This document shows positions 1 through 5,855 of a stretch of DNA of 7,699 bases, piece by piece. How positions within the stretch are numbered: the first letter of the stretch is position 1; every line of letters starts with the position of its first letter. The stretch lies in NCBI GenBank assembly GCA_964591175.1, contig CAZQAF010000123.1, positions 1 to 7,699 on the forward strand. Direction: 5' to 3'. The DNA comes from UBA11574 sp964591175 (GTDB taxonomy: Bacteria; Desulfobacterota; Desulfobacteria; Desulfobacterales; UBA11574). Below the pieces are notes generated by a model. It had not been told where the DNA came from, made no database searches, and saw only the letters and a list, made by a program, of their open reading frames with translations. A program made the translations under genes and the position numbers.

Positions 1-9
1 CTTTGTAAT

Positions 10-414
10 TTAACGAATCCACTCTATTTTAACCAGATGTTCGACATTTTTGAATTCAGGATCTCCGGTTACGATGGTCGCGTTTTGCGCTTTGGCGCAG
101 GCGATGGCAAAACAGTCGGCGTAAGATATCGGATATTCTGCTTTAATCTCGGCTGCCTGATAAACCAGAACTTCGGGAACAGCCAGCATTTTAAAATCAA
201 GTTGATGAATGCGGCCCAATATTTCAATTTTTTTCTGATCCCCAAACATTCTCTTGGTGATGCAAATGATTTCACCCAGGTTTATAACGCAAATAAAGCG
301 GTCGATGTGTTCTTTTAAGCTTTTTTGCAAAATATTGAATACGATATTTGCGCCGATTTCATTTTGAAAAAAGGCCAGCAGGGCATGGCTGTCAAACAAA
401 TATCCGGATGTCAT
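10..414 (-). CDS. PIN-domain ribonuclease toxin (VapC-like)
   Basis: This 134-residue protein is the probable toxin of a type II toxin-antitoxin pair. PIN-domain toxins are Mg-dependent RNases that cut tRNA, rRNA or mRNA and are held inactive by the cognate antitoxin. The acidic active-site set is visible: D8 (in FDSHALL), E48 (NLGEI), D100 (YADCFAIACAKA) and D118 (TGDPEF), and the length is normal for the family. The ATG at 414 was chosen because it starts just before the first PIN strand and forms an ATGA overlap with the antitoxin stop. AAGGA lies about 9 nt upstream inside the antitoxin gene, so the two are translationally coupled. All catalytic acids are present, so the toxin looks active. 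Its target cannot be read from the sequence. The gene ends 9 bp from the window edge, so what follows is unseen. Confidence 0.9.
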   Translation of the reverse strand: MTSGYLFDSHALLAFFQNEIGANIVFNILQKSLKEHIDRFICVINLGEIICITKRMFGDQKKIEILGRIHQLDFKMLAVPEVLVYQAAEIKAEYPISYADCFAIACAKAQNATIVTGDPEFKNVEHLVKIEWIR

Positions 415-641
415 TGGGCAAAATCCTTTTTTCTCTCTTTTAAAAGCGCCTTGGACATCGACGGGGTTTTGGGAATACACCCCATGGCGTCCTGAACCGG
501 ATCTTTAACCGGCGGGACCAGATATAAAAGATTGCCGTATTCAAAGATCTTTAGCACATTGCCGGGATGTATATTGTATTTTTTTCGAATCGAAGCGGGA
601 ATTACGATTTGCCCTTTATTTAACACTTTGACCGTATTCAT
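411..641 (-). CDS. AbrB/MazE-type (SpoVT-AbrB fold) antitoxin, VapB-like
   Basis: This 76-residue protein is the probable antitoxin of the PIN toxin that follows. Residues 3–43 are a swapped-hairpin AbrB DNA-binding domain (VKVLNKGQIVIPASIRKKY, then a GNVLKIFE strand and LLYLVP). This domain dimerises and binds operator DNA. The last ~30 residues (from PVQDAMG to the basic ERKKDF end) have the charged, probably flexible character of a toxin-neutralising tail; that role is inferred. The ATG at 641 has AGGGG 5 nt upstream. The stop overlaps the toxin ATG. By analogy with characterised VapBC and MazEF pairs, the protein should repress its own operon, and an inverted repeat at 657–684 is the obvious binding site. 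MazE-like versus VapB-like naming is uncertain; the partner is a PIN protein, so VapB-like fits better. Confidence 0.9.
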   Translation of the reverse strand: MNTVKVLNKGQIVIPASIRKKYNIHPGNVLKIFEYGNLLYLVPPVKDPVQDAMGCIPKTPSMSKALLKERKKDFAQ

Positions 642-656
642 TATGAGCCCCTAAAA

Positions 657-684
657 GTTATACGTTTACAGGAAAACGTATAAC
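657..684. promoter_or_regulatory. Perfect inverted repeat, probable operator of the toxin-antitoxin operon
   Basis: An 11-bp arm, GTTATACGTTT (657–667), is followed by a 6-bp spacer and its exact reverse complement (674–684). The dyad lies 15 bp upstream of the antitoxin ATG and covers the likely promoter. A two-fold site of this size fits binding by a dimeric AbrB-domain antitoxin, alone or with toxin. There is no T-run after the dyad, so it is not a terminator on either strand. Function as an operator is inferred from symmetry and position. Confidence 0.7.
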
Positions 685-686
685 AA
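657..686 (-). promoter_or_regulatory. Probable promoter of the toxin-antitoxin operon
   Basis: Reading the minus strand, TTGTTA (681–686) and TATAAC (657–662, five of six to TATAAT) are separated by 18 bp. They would start transcription about 10 nt before the antitoxin ATG. The dyad covers the -10 entirely and most of the -35. An alternative pair is TTGACT (698–703) with TATACG (677–682), but its spacing is only 15 bp. Either way the operator sits on the promoter, as expected for autoregulation. Confidence 0.45.
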
Positions 687-768
687 AAGTTTTTGAAAGT
701 CAATAGACGCATAATTGTCATGATATATACCGCTTTCTTACGGGTTGATCAGTTCATTGGCAAGTCGA

Positions 769-788
769 GCATCCCATTAATGAGATGC
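769..788. repeat. Near-perfect 20-bp palindrome downstream of rnhB
   Basis: The arms GCATC and GATGC flank a self-complementary CATTAATG core. Only one symmetric pair is mismatched (C opposite A on the plus strand, which would be a U·G wobble in minus-strand RNA). No T-run follows on either strand, so it is not a standard terminator. It could be a protein-binding site or a 3'-end structure of the rnhB transcript, or chance. Confidence 0.35.
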
Positions 789-842
789 CGCTAAATGGGG
801 GATCAGGAGGTGGTGCTGAATAAATAATTCATAGAAACGGCG

Positions 843-1451
843 TCAGAGGTACTCTTTGACCCCTTTAAAACTTTTTCTGTGAATCGGGCAGCATCCAAAT
901 TGCCGGATCGCCTCTTTGTGCGCTTTGGTGGGGTATCCTTTGTGTTTCGAGAATCCAAACTGGGGGTAATCCTGGTGGTATCTTTCCATCAAACTGTCTC
1001 GGGTGACCTTTGCAATAATCGATGCCGCGGCAATGGAAATACTCAGGGTGTCACCCTTGGGAATCGCCTCCTGGGGGAGAGGGGACGAGATCGAAAATGT
1101 GCCGTCGATGAGCAGACAATCCGGCTGAGGCGCAAGGTTGTCAACTGCCGAGGCCATGGCGGCAAGGGCGGCCTGAAGAATGTTGATGCGGTCTATTTCA
1201 ACGGGGTCAATGATGCCGATCCCGATGGAGACAGCCTTATCATATATCTTTTCGTAAAGATAAAATCGCTTTTTCGGAGTTAATTTTTTTGAGTCGATGA
1301 CACCGGGAACCTGAAAAGAAACGGGCAAAATGACCGCCGCAGACACCACCGGGCCGGCCAATGGTCCCCGGCCGGCTTCATCAATACCTGCAATTTTTGA
1401 AAAGCCTTTTTGAAACGCTTTTTTTTCAAATGACCACAGGTGTTGTCCCAT
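843..1451 (-). CDS. rnhB: Ribonuclease HII
   Basis: This 202-residue enzyme cleaves RNA in RNA-DNA hybrids and nicks 5' of single ribonucleotides embedded in DNA, starting ribonucleotide excision repair. The signature is complete: GIDEAGRGPLAGPVV at 22–36 with catalytic D24 and E25, DSKKL at 53–57, D116 in LLIDG, and D134 in PKGD. AAASIIAKVTRD (141–152) and GFSKHKGYPTKAH follow, the latter with Y173 matching the conserved ribonucleotide-sensing tyrosine. Length is normal for the family. The ATG at 1451 is 27 bp after the rplS stop, so the gene is probably the last of the cluster. A UPF0102/YraN gene often follows rnhB in related bacteria. Here there is none, and a toxin-antitoxin operon comes next. 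Confidence 0.97.
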   Translation of the reverse strand: MGQHLWSFEKKAFQKGFSKIAGIDEAGRGPLAGPVVSAAVILPVSFQVPGVIDSKKLTPKKRFYLYEKIYDKAVSIGIGIIDPVEIDRINILQAALAAMASAVDNLAPQPDCLLIDGTFSISSPLPQEAIPKGDTLSISIAAASIIAKVTRDSLMERYHQDYPQFGFSKHKGYPTKAHKEAIRQFGCCPIHRKSFKGVKEYL

Positions 1452-1478
1452 GAAATCCCAACGTAAATATGTTGCCGA

Positions 1479-1826
1479 CTAATTGATTCGACGCTCTTTT
1501 ATCCTTGCCGCTTTGCCCCTTAATTTCCGAAGATAATAAATTTTTGAGCGGCGTACCCGGCCATGGGTAATCACTTCAATTTTGTCGATGATCGGAGAAT
1601 GAAGTGGAAAAATACGTTCGACACCGATGCCATACGATACTTTCCGAACGGTAAACGTGGCCCGGGTTGCACCGCCTCGCTTGCTGATCACAACGCCCTG
1701 AAAAACCTGGATACGTTCTTTTTCACCTTCTTTTATCTTTACATGAACTTTTACGGTATCACCCGCGGCAAAACTGGGCAAGTCCAGCCGCATCATCTCT
1801 CTTTCGATCTGTGTTACTCTTTCCAT
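1479..1826 (-). CDS. rplS: 50S ribosomal protein L19 (bL19)
   Basis: This 115-residue protein is L19, which sits at the 30S–50S interface of the ribosome and contributes to an intersubunit bridge. The whole family pattern is present: LDLPSFAAGDTVKVHVKIKEG at the N-terminus, then ERIQVFQGVVISKRGG, ATFTVRKVSYGIGVERIFPLHSP, and a basic tail (VRRSKIYYLRKLRGKAARIKER). Length matches the family. The ATG at 1826 has GGAG 7 nt upstream. It follows the SPOUT methyltransferase gene after 35 bp and precedes rnhB by 27 bp. The trmD–(SPOUT)–rplS order extends the widespread rpsP–rimM–trmD–rplS operon. Confidence 0.98.
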   Translation of the reverse strand: MERVTQIEREMMRLDLPSFAAGDTVKVHVKIKEGEKERIQVFQGVVISKRGGATRATFTVRKVSYGIGVERIFPLHSPIIDKIEVITHGRVRRSKIYYLRKLRGKAARIKERRIN

Positions 1827-1861
1827 GCCAAATCTCCATAATTAGTAAAAAATTTATTACT

Positions 1862-2443
1862 TCAATCCTTTTTCCCTAACAGCCGGTCAAGCATAACGGC
1901 CGCAGCAGACCTCACGGACAGGTGATTGTAGCCGGTGTTTCCTGACACCGGATCGAGAACATAGTCTGCCTCGGCAATAAAACTTTCCGAAAGTCCCCAG
2001 CCGGTTCCCAGTATCAAGAGATACGAGGCACCGTCCTGCAACATTTCGCGGAAACGTTTAAAACTGATATTTCGGGAGTTTTGATTGGCGCTGGTTACAA
2101 TCGTTTTAGGCGCATCCCCGGTGTTTTCGCGTATATCATCGATCACTTCAGCCAACGTATTCTTGATGACGATCAGTTTCAGCGCTTCTTTTCGTTTTGG
2201 ATTGTAGGTTCCCCCGGTTCCTTCTAACCAGTGGGCCACAATTTTCTCAACCAGTTCTTTTTGATCCGCCAAGGGCGTCACCACATAAAATGCCCGAACA
2301 CCGTATGTTTTAGCCGCTCTTGATATGTCATGCAAATCAAGGTTCGTTACTGCTGATGCAATAATTTTACCATTTTTATTGACCACCGGATAATGCACCA
2401 GGGCCAGGTATAAATTGGCTGTGTATGATTTTTTCAATATCAA
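1862..2443 (-). CDS. SPOUT-fold RNA methyltransferase (Methyltrn_RNA_4 / TM1570 type)
   Basis: This protein of about 193 residues resembles the SAM-dependent RNA methyltransferase family typified by Thermotoga maritima TM1570, a SPOUT protein encoded beside trmD. Visible landmarks are AVTNLDLHDISRAAKTYGV (31–49), FYVVTPL (52–58), a GGTYNPKR segment, the cofactor loop LLILGTGWGL (142–151), and the C-terminal knot region with YNHLSVRSAAAVMLDRLLG (172–190). The RNA substrate is unknown to me. The start is uncertain. The frame opens after a TGA at 2456–2458 and offers only TTG codons (2443 or 2437), neither with a Shine-Dalgarno, although the conserved NLYLAL segment needs an upstream start. The gene overlaps the trmD 3' end by 68 bp in another frame. 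It may be reached by coupling or by frameshifting from trmD, or it may be one gene split by a sequence error. Confidence 0.87.
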   Translation of the reverse strand: MILKKSYTANLYLALVHYPVVNKNGKIIASAVTNLDLHDISRAAKTYGVRAFYVVTPLADQKELVEKIVAHWLEGTGGTYNPKRKEALKLIVIKNTLAEVIDDIRENTGDAPKTIVTSANQNSRNISFKRFREMLQDGASYLLILGTGWGLSESFIAEADYVLDPVSGNTGYNHLSVRSAAAVMLDRLLGKKD

Positions 2444-3164
2444 TACACCATTTTTTCAGAATGTCGATCTCCTCTTTGCTCAGGGCTCTGTTTTCCAGCA
2501 AATCCGGGCGCTTTAAAACTGTTCGAATCAGCGATGCTTCAAGCCGCCATTTGTCAATTTTTTGGTGGTTTCCGGATAATAGAACCTCGGGAACGTCATG
2601 TCCCTCAAAACTGCTTGGCCGTGTATATTGCCCGTGTTTTAAAACACTGTCCGAAAAGGTCTCTTTTTCGGCAGACTCTTTGTCGCCGAGCACGCCGGGA
2701 ATCAGCCGAGTCAGCGCATCTATGATGATCATGGCCGCAAGTTCACCACCGGTCAAGATATAATCACCGATGGAAACCTCATCATCGATAAAATCCTGAC
2801 AAATCCGTTCATCCACCCCTTCATACCGGCCACAAATCAAAACAAGCTCACCCAATGCCGACAATTCGTTGGCAACTCGTTGATCAAAACGTCGTCCCTG
2901 GGGCGTCAATAGAATTTTTTTTGCAAAAGGTGCCTTTTTTGTTGCCGATCGGATGGCGGCGGCCAGGGGTTCCGGCTTCATGACCATTCCGCAGCCCCCG
3001 CCATATGGCCGGTCATCCGTGCTCCGGTGTTTTCCTGTTGCAAAATCTCTGATATCTATGGCGGATACGCTAATTTTCTGTTCTTCTATTGCCTTTCTGA
3101 TAATGCCGTGTTCCCGAAAAGGATCGAACATTTTCGGGAAAATCGTCAGGACTATGAAATTCAT
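2376..3164 (-). CDS. trmD: tRNA (guanine37-N1)-methyltransferase
   Basis: This 262-residue SPOUT enzyme methylates N1 of G37 next to the tRNA anticodon, which prevents +1 frameshifting. It acts as a dimer with SAM held in a trefoil knot. Motifs in order are MNFIVLTIFPKMF at the N-terminus, DDRPYGGGCGMVMKPEPL (50–67), ILLTPQGRRFDQ (84–95), CGRYEGVDER (111–120), SIGDYILTGGELAA (131–144), and FSDSVLKHGQYTRP with D172 matching the catalytic aspartate. The ATG at 3164 was chosen because family proteins begin at this strand. The frame is open to a GTG at 3320, but the added 52 residues look unrelated and would cross a terminator hairpin. The purine-rich GAAGGG abuts the ATG, so the binding site is poorly spaced. 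The last ~18 residues (from IIHSQF) read like frame-shifted sequence overlapping the next gene. Confidence 0.96.
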   Translation of the reverse strand: MNFIVLTIFPKMFDPFREHGIIRKAIEEQKISVSAIDIRDFATGKHRSTDDRPYGGGCGMVMKPEPLAAAIRSATKKAPFAKKILLTPQGRRFDQRVANELSALGELVLICGRYEGVDERICQDFIDDEVSIGDYILTGGELAAMIIIDALTRLIPGVLGDKESAEKETFSDSVLKHGQYTRPSSFEGHDVPEVLLSGNHQKIDKWRLEASLIRTVLKRPDLLENRALSKEEIDILKKWCIDIEKIIHSQFIPGPGALSGGQ

Positions 3165-3243
3165 CCCTTCTTTAGCGTTTTGCAATGGTCTCATTGTCGA
3201 CGTGCAAATCTGCGATTTTTTAAACAGATAATTACAAGGCGTT

Positions 3244-3270
3244 AAAAAAGCACCTTCCCTGAGGTGCTTT
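3244..3270 (-). terminator. Intrinsic terminator or attenuator between rimM and trmD
   Basis: On the minus strand AAAGCACCT, a 6-nt loop and AGGTGCTTT form a 9-bp stem. A run of six T follows (3249–3244), three of them paired within the stem. It lies 46 nt after the rimM stop and 79 nt before the trmD ATG. The flanking GTTAAA and TTTAAC could extend the stem to 12 bp with a 3-nt bulge. Structure and U-run fit a Rho-independent terminator. Because trmD, the SPOUT gene, rplS and rnhB follow, partial termination (attenuation) is more likely than a full stop. Confidence 0.7.
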
Positions 3271-3316
3271 AACCGATAAAAACTTTTCGACCCCTCATAG
3301 GGTAAAAAAATAGATA

Positions 3317-3856
3317 TCACAAGCCTTCGGGCAAATCCACACGCATGATCTTGTTTTTGAAATCTATGTTTAACACCACCGATTCAATCGCCGGAATCAA
3401 AATTTCATGATCATTATTATCATGATTTTTAACGACATATACGTCGTTGCTCCCAGTGGGTATGATCGATTCAATACAGCCGATGTATTGATCGTCGGTT
3501 GAAAAAACCGAAAGCCCGATAAGATCGATCCAGTAGTAGCTTCCTTTTACAAGTTCGGGAAGCGAGGTTCGTTCGATGAAAAACTCGGCGCCGACCAGAC
3601 CATCGGCCATATCACGGTCATCAATGCCTTTTAATGATAAAAGCATTGATCTGCCGTGAGGTTTGGCCCATTGAATTGAATATCTTTTTTCAATTTGCCC
3701 GGCCTGTATGACAAGAATCGATCTGCCCGGTTTGAACACGGTTTCGGACTCGGCATAAGAGCAAACTTTCAGATTTCCGTTTATACCGTGGGAACCAACG
3801 ACCTTTCCAACGATAAGAAATCCGATTTTTTGAACATCATCACTCAATAATTTCAA
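3317..3856 (-). CDS. rimM: Ribosome maturation factor RimM
   Basis: This 179-residue protein binds S19 and assists late maturation of the 30S head. It has the usual two parts. The N-terminal barrel contains IVGKVVGSHGINGNLKV (15–31) and LKGIDDRDMADGLVGAEFFI. A PRC-barrel half contains YYWIDLIGLSVF, IIPTGSNDVYVV (131–142), EILIPAIESVV and the terminal MRVDLPEGL. Length matches the family. No ATG is available in frame. TTG at 3856 or TTG at 3847 must serve, both inside the 3' end of khpA, whose stop is at 3840. Neither has a strong Shine-Dalgarno, so translation is probably coupled to khpA. A terminator-like hairpin follows 46 nt after the stop. Confidence 0.95.
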   Translation of the reverse strand: MKLLSDDVQKIGFLIVGKVVGSHGINGNLKVCSYAESETVFKPGRSILVIQAGQIEKRYSIQWAKPHGRSMLLSLKGIDDRDMADGLVGAEFFIERTSLPELVKGSYYWIDLIGLSVFSTDDQYIGCIESIIPTGSNDVYVVKNHDNNDHEILIPAIESVVLNIDFKNKIMRVDLPEGL

Positions 3857-4070
3857 GAACCGATCGCTTTTTTAATTTGGCAGAAGCAGCGCTTAATATG
3901 GTCCGCATGGCCCGTGCCGTACGACCCTGCTTACCAATCACCTTCCCCAGGTCTTCTTTGGCCACTTTGAGTTCCAAGACCGAAGTCTGGTTACCTTCTA
4001 CCTCTGAAACTTCAACCTGTTCCGGATTGTCCACCAACGCCTGAGCAATATATTTAATCAGCTCTTTCAT
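3840..4070 (-). CDS. khpA: KH-domain RNA-binding protein KhpA
   Basis: This 76-residue protein is a single type-II KH domain, which binds single-stranded RNA. In Gram-positive bacteria KhpA acts with KhpB (Jag/EloR) in RNA-based control of cell elongation; its role in proteobacteria is less clear. The GxxG loop is in LGKVIGKQGRTARAMRTIL (41–59), preceded by VLELKVAKED. Length and the acidic-then-basic layout match the family. The ATG at 4070 has AAAGGAG 8 nt upstream, a strong site. The gene sits between rpsP (46 bp upstream) and rimM (17-bp overlap if TTG at 3856 is used), the usual place for this gene in Firmicutes, Thermotogae and Deltaproteobacteria. Confidence 0.95.
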   Translation of the reverse strand: MKELIKYIAQALVDNPEQVEVSEVEGNQTSVLELKVAKEDLGKVIGKQGRTARAMRTILSAASAKLKKRSVLEIIE

Positions 4071-4116
4071 AGCTCCATCTCCTTTGTTGGATTTTCAGCG
4101 TTAGAGGTAAAGATAC

Positions 4117-4371
4117 TTATGTAAGTTTAGCAAAAAAACCTTCTTTTTTCAAAAGGCTTTTTACCGTGTCGGAAAGAATAGCGCCCTGATCGATCCAATA
4201 TCTGATTCGCTCTTGTTTTAAAACAATCCCGGCCGGGTCCTGCAATGGATTGTATGTGCCGACATTTTCCAAAAATCTGCCGTCCCGGGGGGATTTATTA
4301 TCCGCCACAACAATTCGATAAAAAGGTCTTTTTTTAGCTCCGTGCCTGGCCAGCCTGATTTTAACAGCCAT
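4117..4371 (-). CDS. rpsP: 30S ribosomal protein S16 (bS16)
   Basis: This 84-residue protein is S16, an early-binding protein of the 30S body that stabilises 16S rRNA. The N-terminus MAVKIRLARHGAKKRPFYRI and the following VVADNKSPRDGRFLENVGTYNP are the family signature. IVLKQERIRYWIDQGAILSDTV continues the match to the end. Length is typical. The ATG at 4371 has GAAGGAG 8 nt upstream. It begins only 13 bp after the ffh stop, so ffh and rpsP are almost surely on one transcript. Confidence 0.98.
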   Translation of the reverse strand: MAVKIRLARHGAKKRPFYRIVVADNKSPRDGRFLENVGTYNPLQDPAGIVLKQERIRYWIDQGAILSDTVKSLLKKEGFFAKLT

Positions 4372-4384
4372 ACAGCTTTCTCCT

Positions 4385-5716
4385 TCAAAACGGCGGCATA
4401 CCCATACCCATTCCGCGCATGCCGCCTTGGTTTAACTTTTTGATCATTTTCATAATCTGGGTATAATTCTTAAGCAACTTATTGATATCCTGTACACTGG
4501 TTCCGCTTCCTTTTGCAATTCTTTTTCTTCGACTTCCCTTGATTAACGTATGCTGACGCCGTTCCTGGGGTGTCATGGAATTGATGATCGCTTCGATTTT
4601 AACCAGTTCGTTTTCGTCGACTTCCATGTTTTTGAGCTGCTTCATGTTACCCATGCCGGGTATCATTTTAATCAAATCCGACATGGAACCCATTTTCCTT
4701 ATTTGTATCATTTGATCACGAAAATCTTCCAGTGTAAATGCATTTTTTCTAAGTTTCTTTTCAAGTTCCGCCGCTTTTTTTTCATCAACGACGGCCTGGG
4801 CCTTTTCTATAATCGTGAGGACATCACCCATTCCAAGAATTCTGGAGGACATCCGGTCAGGGTGAAACGCTTCCAGATCACTCAGCTTTTCACCGACGCC
4901 GATAAATTTTATGGGTTTATCGGTGATCGATTTGATGGACAATGCCGCCCCTCCCCGGGCATCACCATCCATCTTGGTGAGGACGACACCGCCGATATCG
5001 AGGGTGTCGTTGAATGACTTGGCGATATTGACCGCATCCTGCCCTGTCATGGCATCCGCCACCAATAGGATCTCCGCAGGATTGACCGCCGCCTTGATGC
5101 GGCGAAGCTCTTCCATTAATACTTCATCGATATGCAAGCGACCGGCGGTATCGATCAATACGGTATCGCATCCGGTTTGATGCGCCGTTGTTCTGGCCTC
5201 CAGACAGATTTGCACCGGATCCATGTCCGGGCTGGAAGGAAATACCGGAACGGACAATTGCTGCCCCAGCTTGTTCAACTGTTCGATGGCGGCCGGCCGG
5301 TAAATATCCGCAGGAACCAGATAAGGTTTTCTGCCCTTTTTCCTTAGAAAAACAGCCAACTTACCGGCAGTTGTCGTTTTACCGGAGCCCTGCAGTCCCA
5401 CCAGCATGATCGATACCGGCACGGAACCGGAAAGGTTCAATTCCTCGAGCATGCCGCCCATCAATCCCGTCAGCTCCTCGTTGACGATTTTAACCACCTG
5501 CTGACCGGGGGTCAGGCTGGACATGACCTCTTTACCCAGGGACCGTTCCTTGATGCCGCTGATAAAACGCTTTACAACACCGTAATGAACATCGGCTTCG
5601 AGAAGGGCCATCCGAACCTCCCGAAGTCCCTCTTCGATATTCTTTTCCGTGAGTTTGCCGTGCCCTTTAAGCTTTTTGAATACAGCGTTCAGCTTGTCGC
5701 TTAAATTTTCAAACAT
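4385..5716 (-). CDS. ffh: Signal recognition particle protein Ffh (SRP54)
   Basis: This 443-residue GTPase binds 4.5S RNA and signal sequences of nascent membrane proteins, and docks with FtsY at the membrane. The N domain is residues 1–~95. The G domain carries GLQGSGKTT (P-loop, 107–115), DIYRPAA (137–143), DTAGR (189–193), TKMDGDARGG (247–256) and GVGEKLSDLE. The M domain (~325–443) contains the methionine-rich MGSMSDLIKMIPGMGNM, the RNA-binding helix SRRKRIAKGSG (395–405), and a glycine/methionine tail ending MRGMGMGMPPF. Length is normal for bacterial Ffh. The ATG at 5716 matches the conserved MFENLSDKL start, though only a weak GGGT precedes it. It is the first gene of the cluster, with a promoter about 40–60 bp upstream. 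Confidence 0.98.
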   Translation of the reverse strand: MFENLSDKLNAVFKKLKGHGKLTEKNIEEGLREVRMALLEADVHYGVVKRFISGIKERSLGKEVMSSLTPGQQVVKIVNEELTGLMGGMLEELNLSGSVPVSIMLVGLQGSGKTTTAGKLAVFLRKKGRKPYLVPADIYRPAAIEQLNKLGQQLSVPVFPSSPDMDPVQICLEARTTAHQTGCDTVLIDTAGRLHIDEVLMEELRRIKAAVNPAEILLVADAMTGQDAVNIAKSFNDTLDIGGVVLTKMDGDARGGAALSIKSITDKPIKFIGVGEKLSDLEAFHPDRMSSRILGMGDVLTIIEKAQAVVDEKKAAELEKKLRKNAFTLEDFRDQMIQIRKMGSMSDLIKMIPGMGNMKQLKNMEVDENELVKIEAIINSMTPQERRQHTLIKGSRRKRIAKGSGTSVQDINKLLKNYTQIMKMIKKLNQGGMRGMGMGMPPF

Positions 5717-5752
5717 AAAAGTACCCGTAAAAACTGAATTTTAAAATCCTTG

Positions 5753-5781
5753 AATGTAATCGTAAAAAAATGCTATGTCAA
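5753..5781 (-). promoter_or_regulatory. Sigma-70-type promoter for the ffh–rnhB cluster
   Basis: On the minus strand TTGACA (5776–5781, perfect -35) and TACATT (5753–5758, four of six) are separated by 17 bp. Transcription would start near 5746, giving a 5' leader of about 30 nt before the ffh ATG at 5716. I could not pick a convincing promoter for the divergent rlmN in the same 139-bp gap. Confidence 0.6.
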
Positions 5782-5855
5782 GATTTAATAAAATCATAAC
5801 ACGAATTTAGTCAGAAAATTATTCAAACATTCAATGAGATTCATACAGCACATCC

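Larger units (their letters stand above)
642..842. other. Gene-free stretch between rnhB and the toxin-antitoxin operon
   Basis: About 200 bp hold no supportable gene on either strand. They contain the toxin-antitoxin promoter and dyad (657–703) and a 20-bp near-palindrome at 769–788. I see no intrinsic terminator with a T-run after rnhB, so where the rnhB transcript ends is unclear. Read-through into the toxin-antitoxin pair is possible. Confidence 0.6.

Noticed and set aside
415..480. Longer PIN toxin starting upstream inside the antitoxin gene
   Set aside because: The added residues are the antitoxin tail read in another frame. ATG 414 has a ribosome binding site, forms the usual ATGA overlap and directly precedes the first PIN strand.
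800..835. AGGAGG on the plus strand at about 805, like a strong ribosome binding site
   Set aside because: No start codon with an open frame of useful length follows it; probably chance.
879..1283. 134-codon open frame on the plus strand opposite rnhB
   Set aside because: It lies wholly antisense to a conserved gene and its translation resembles no protein family; it is a shadow of rnhB. The same applies to the plus-strand frames opposite ffh, trmD and rplS and the minus-strand frames opposite rlmN.
3165..3320. N-terminal extension of trmD to GTG 3320, overlapping the rimM stop
   Set aside because: The extra 52 residues do not resemble TrmD, the family begins at MNF-type starts, and the extension would translate through the terminator hairpin at 3244–3270.
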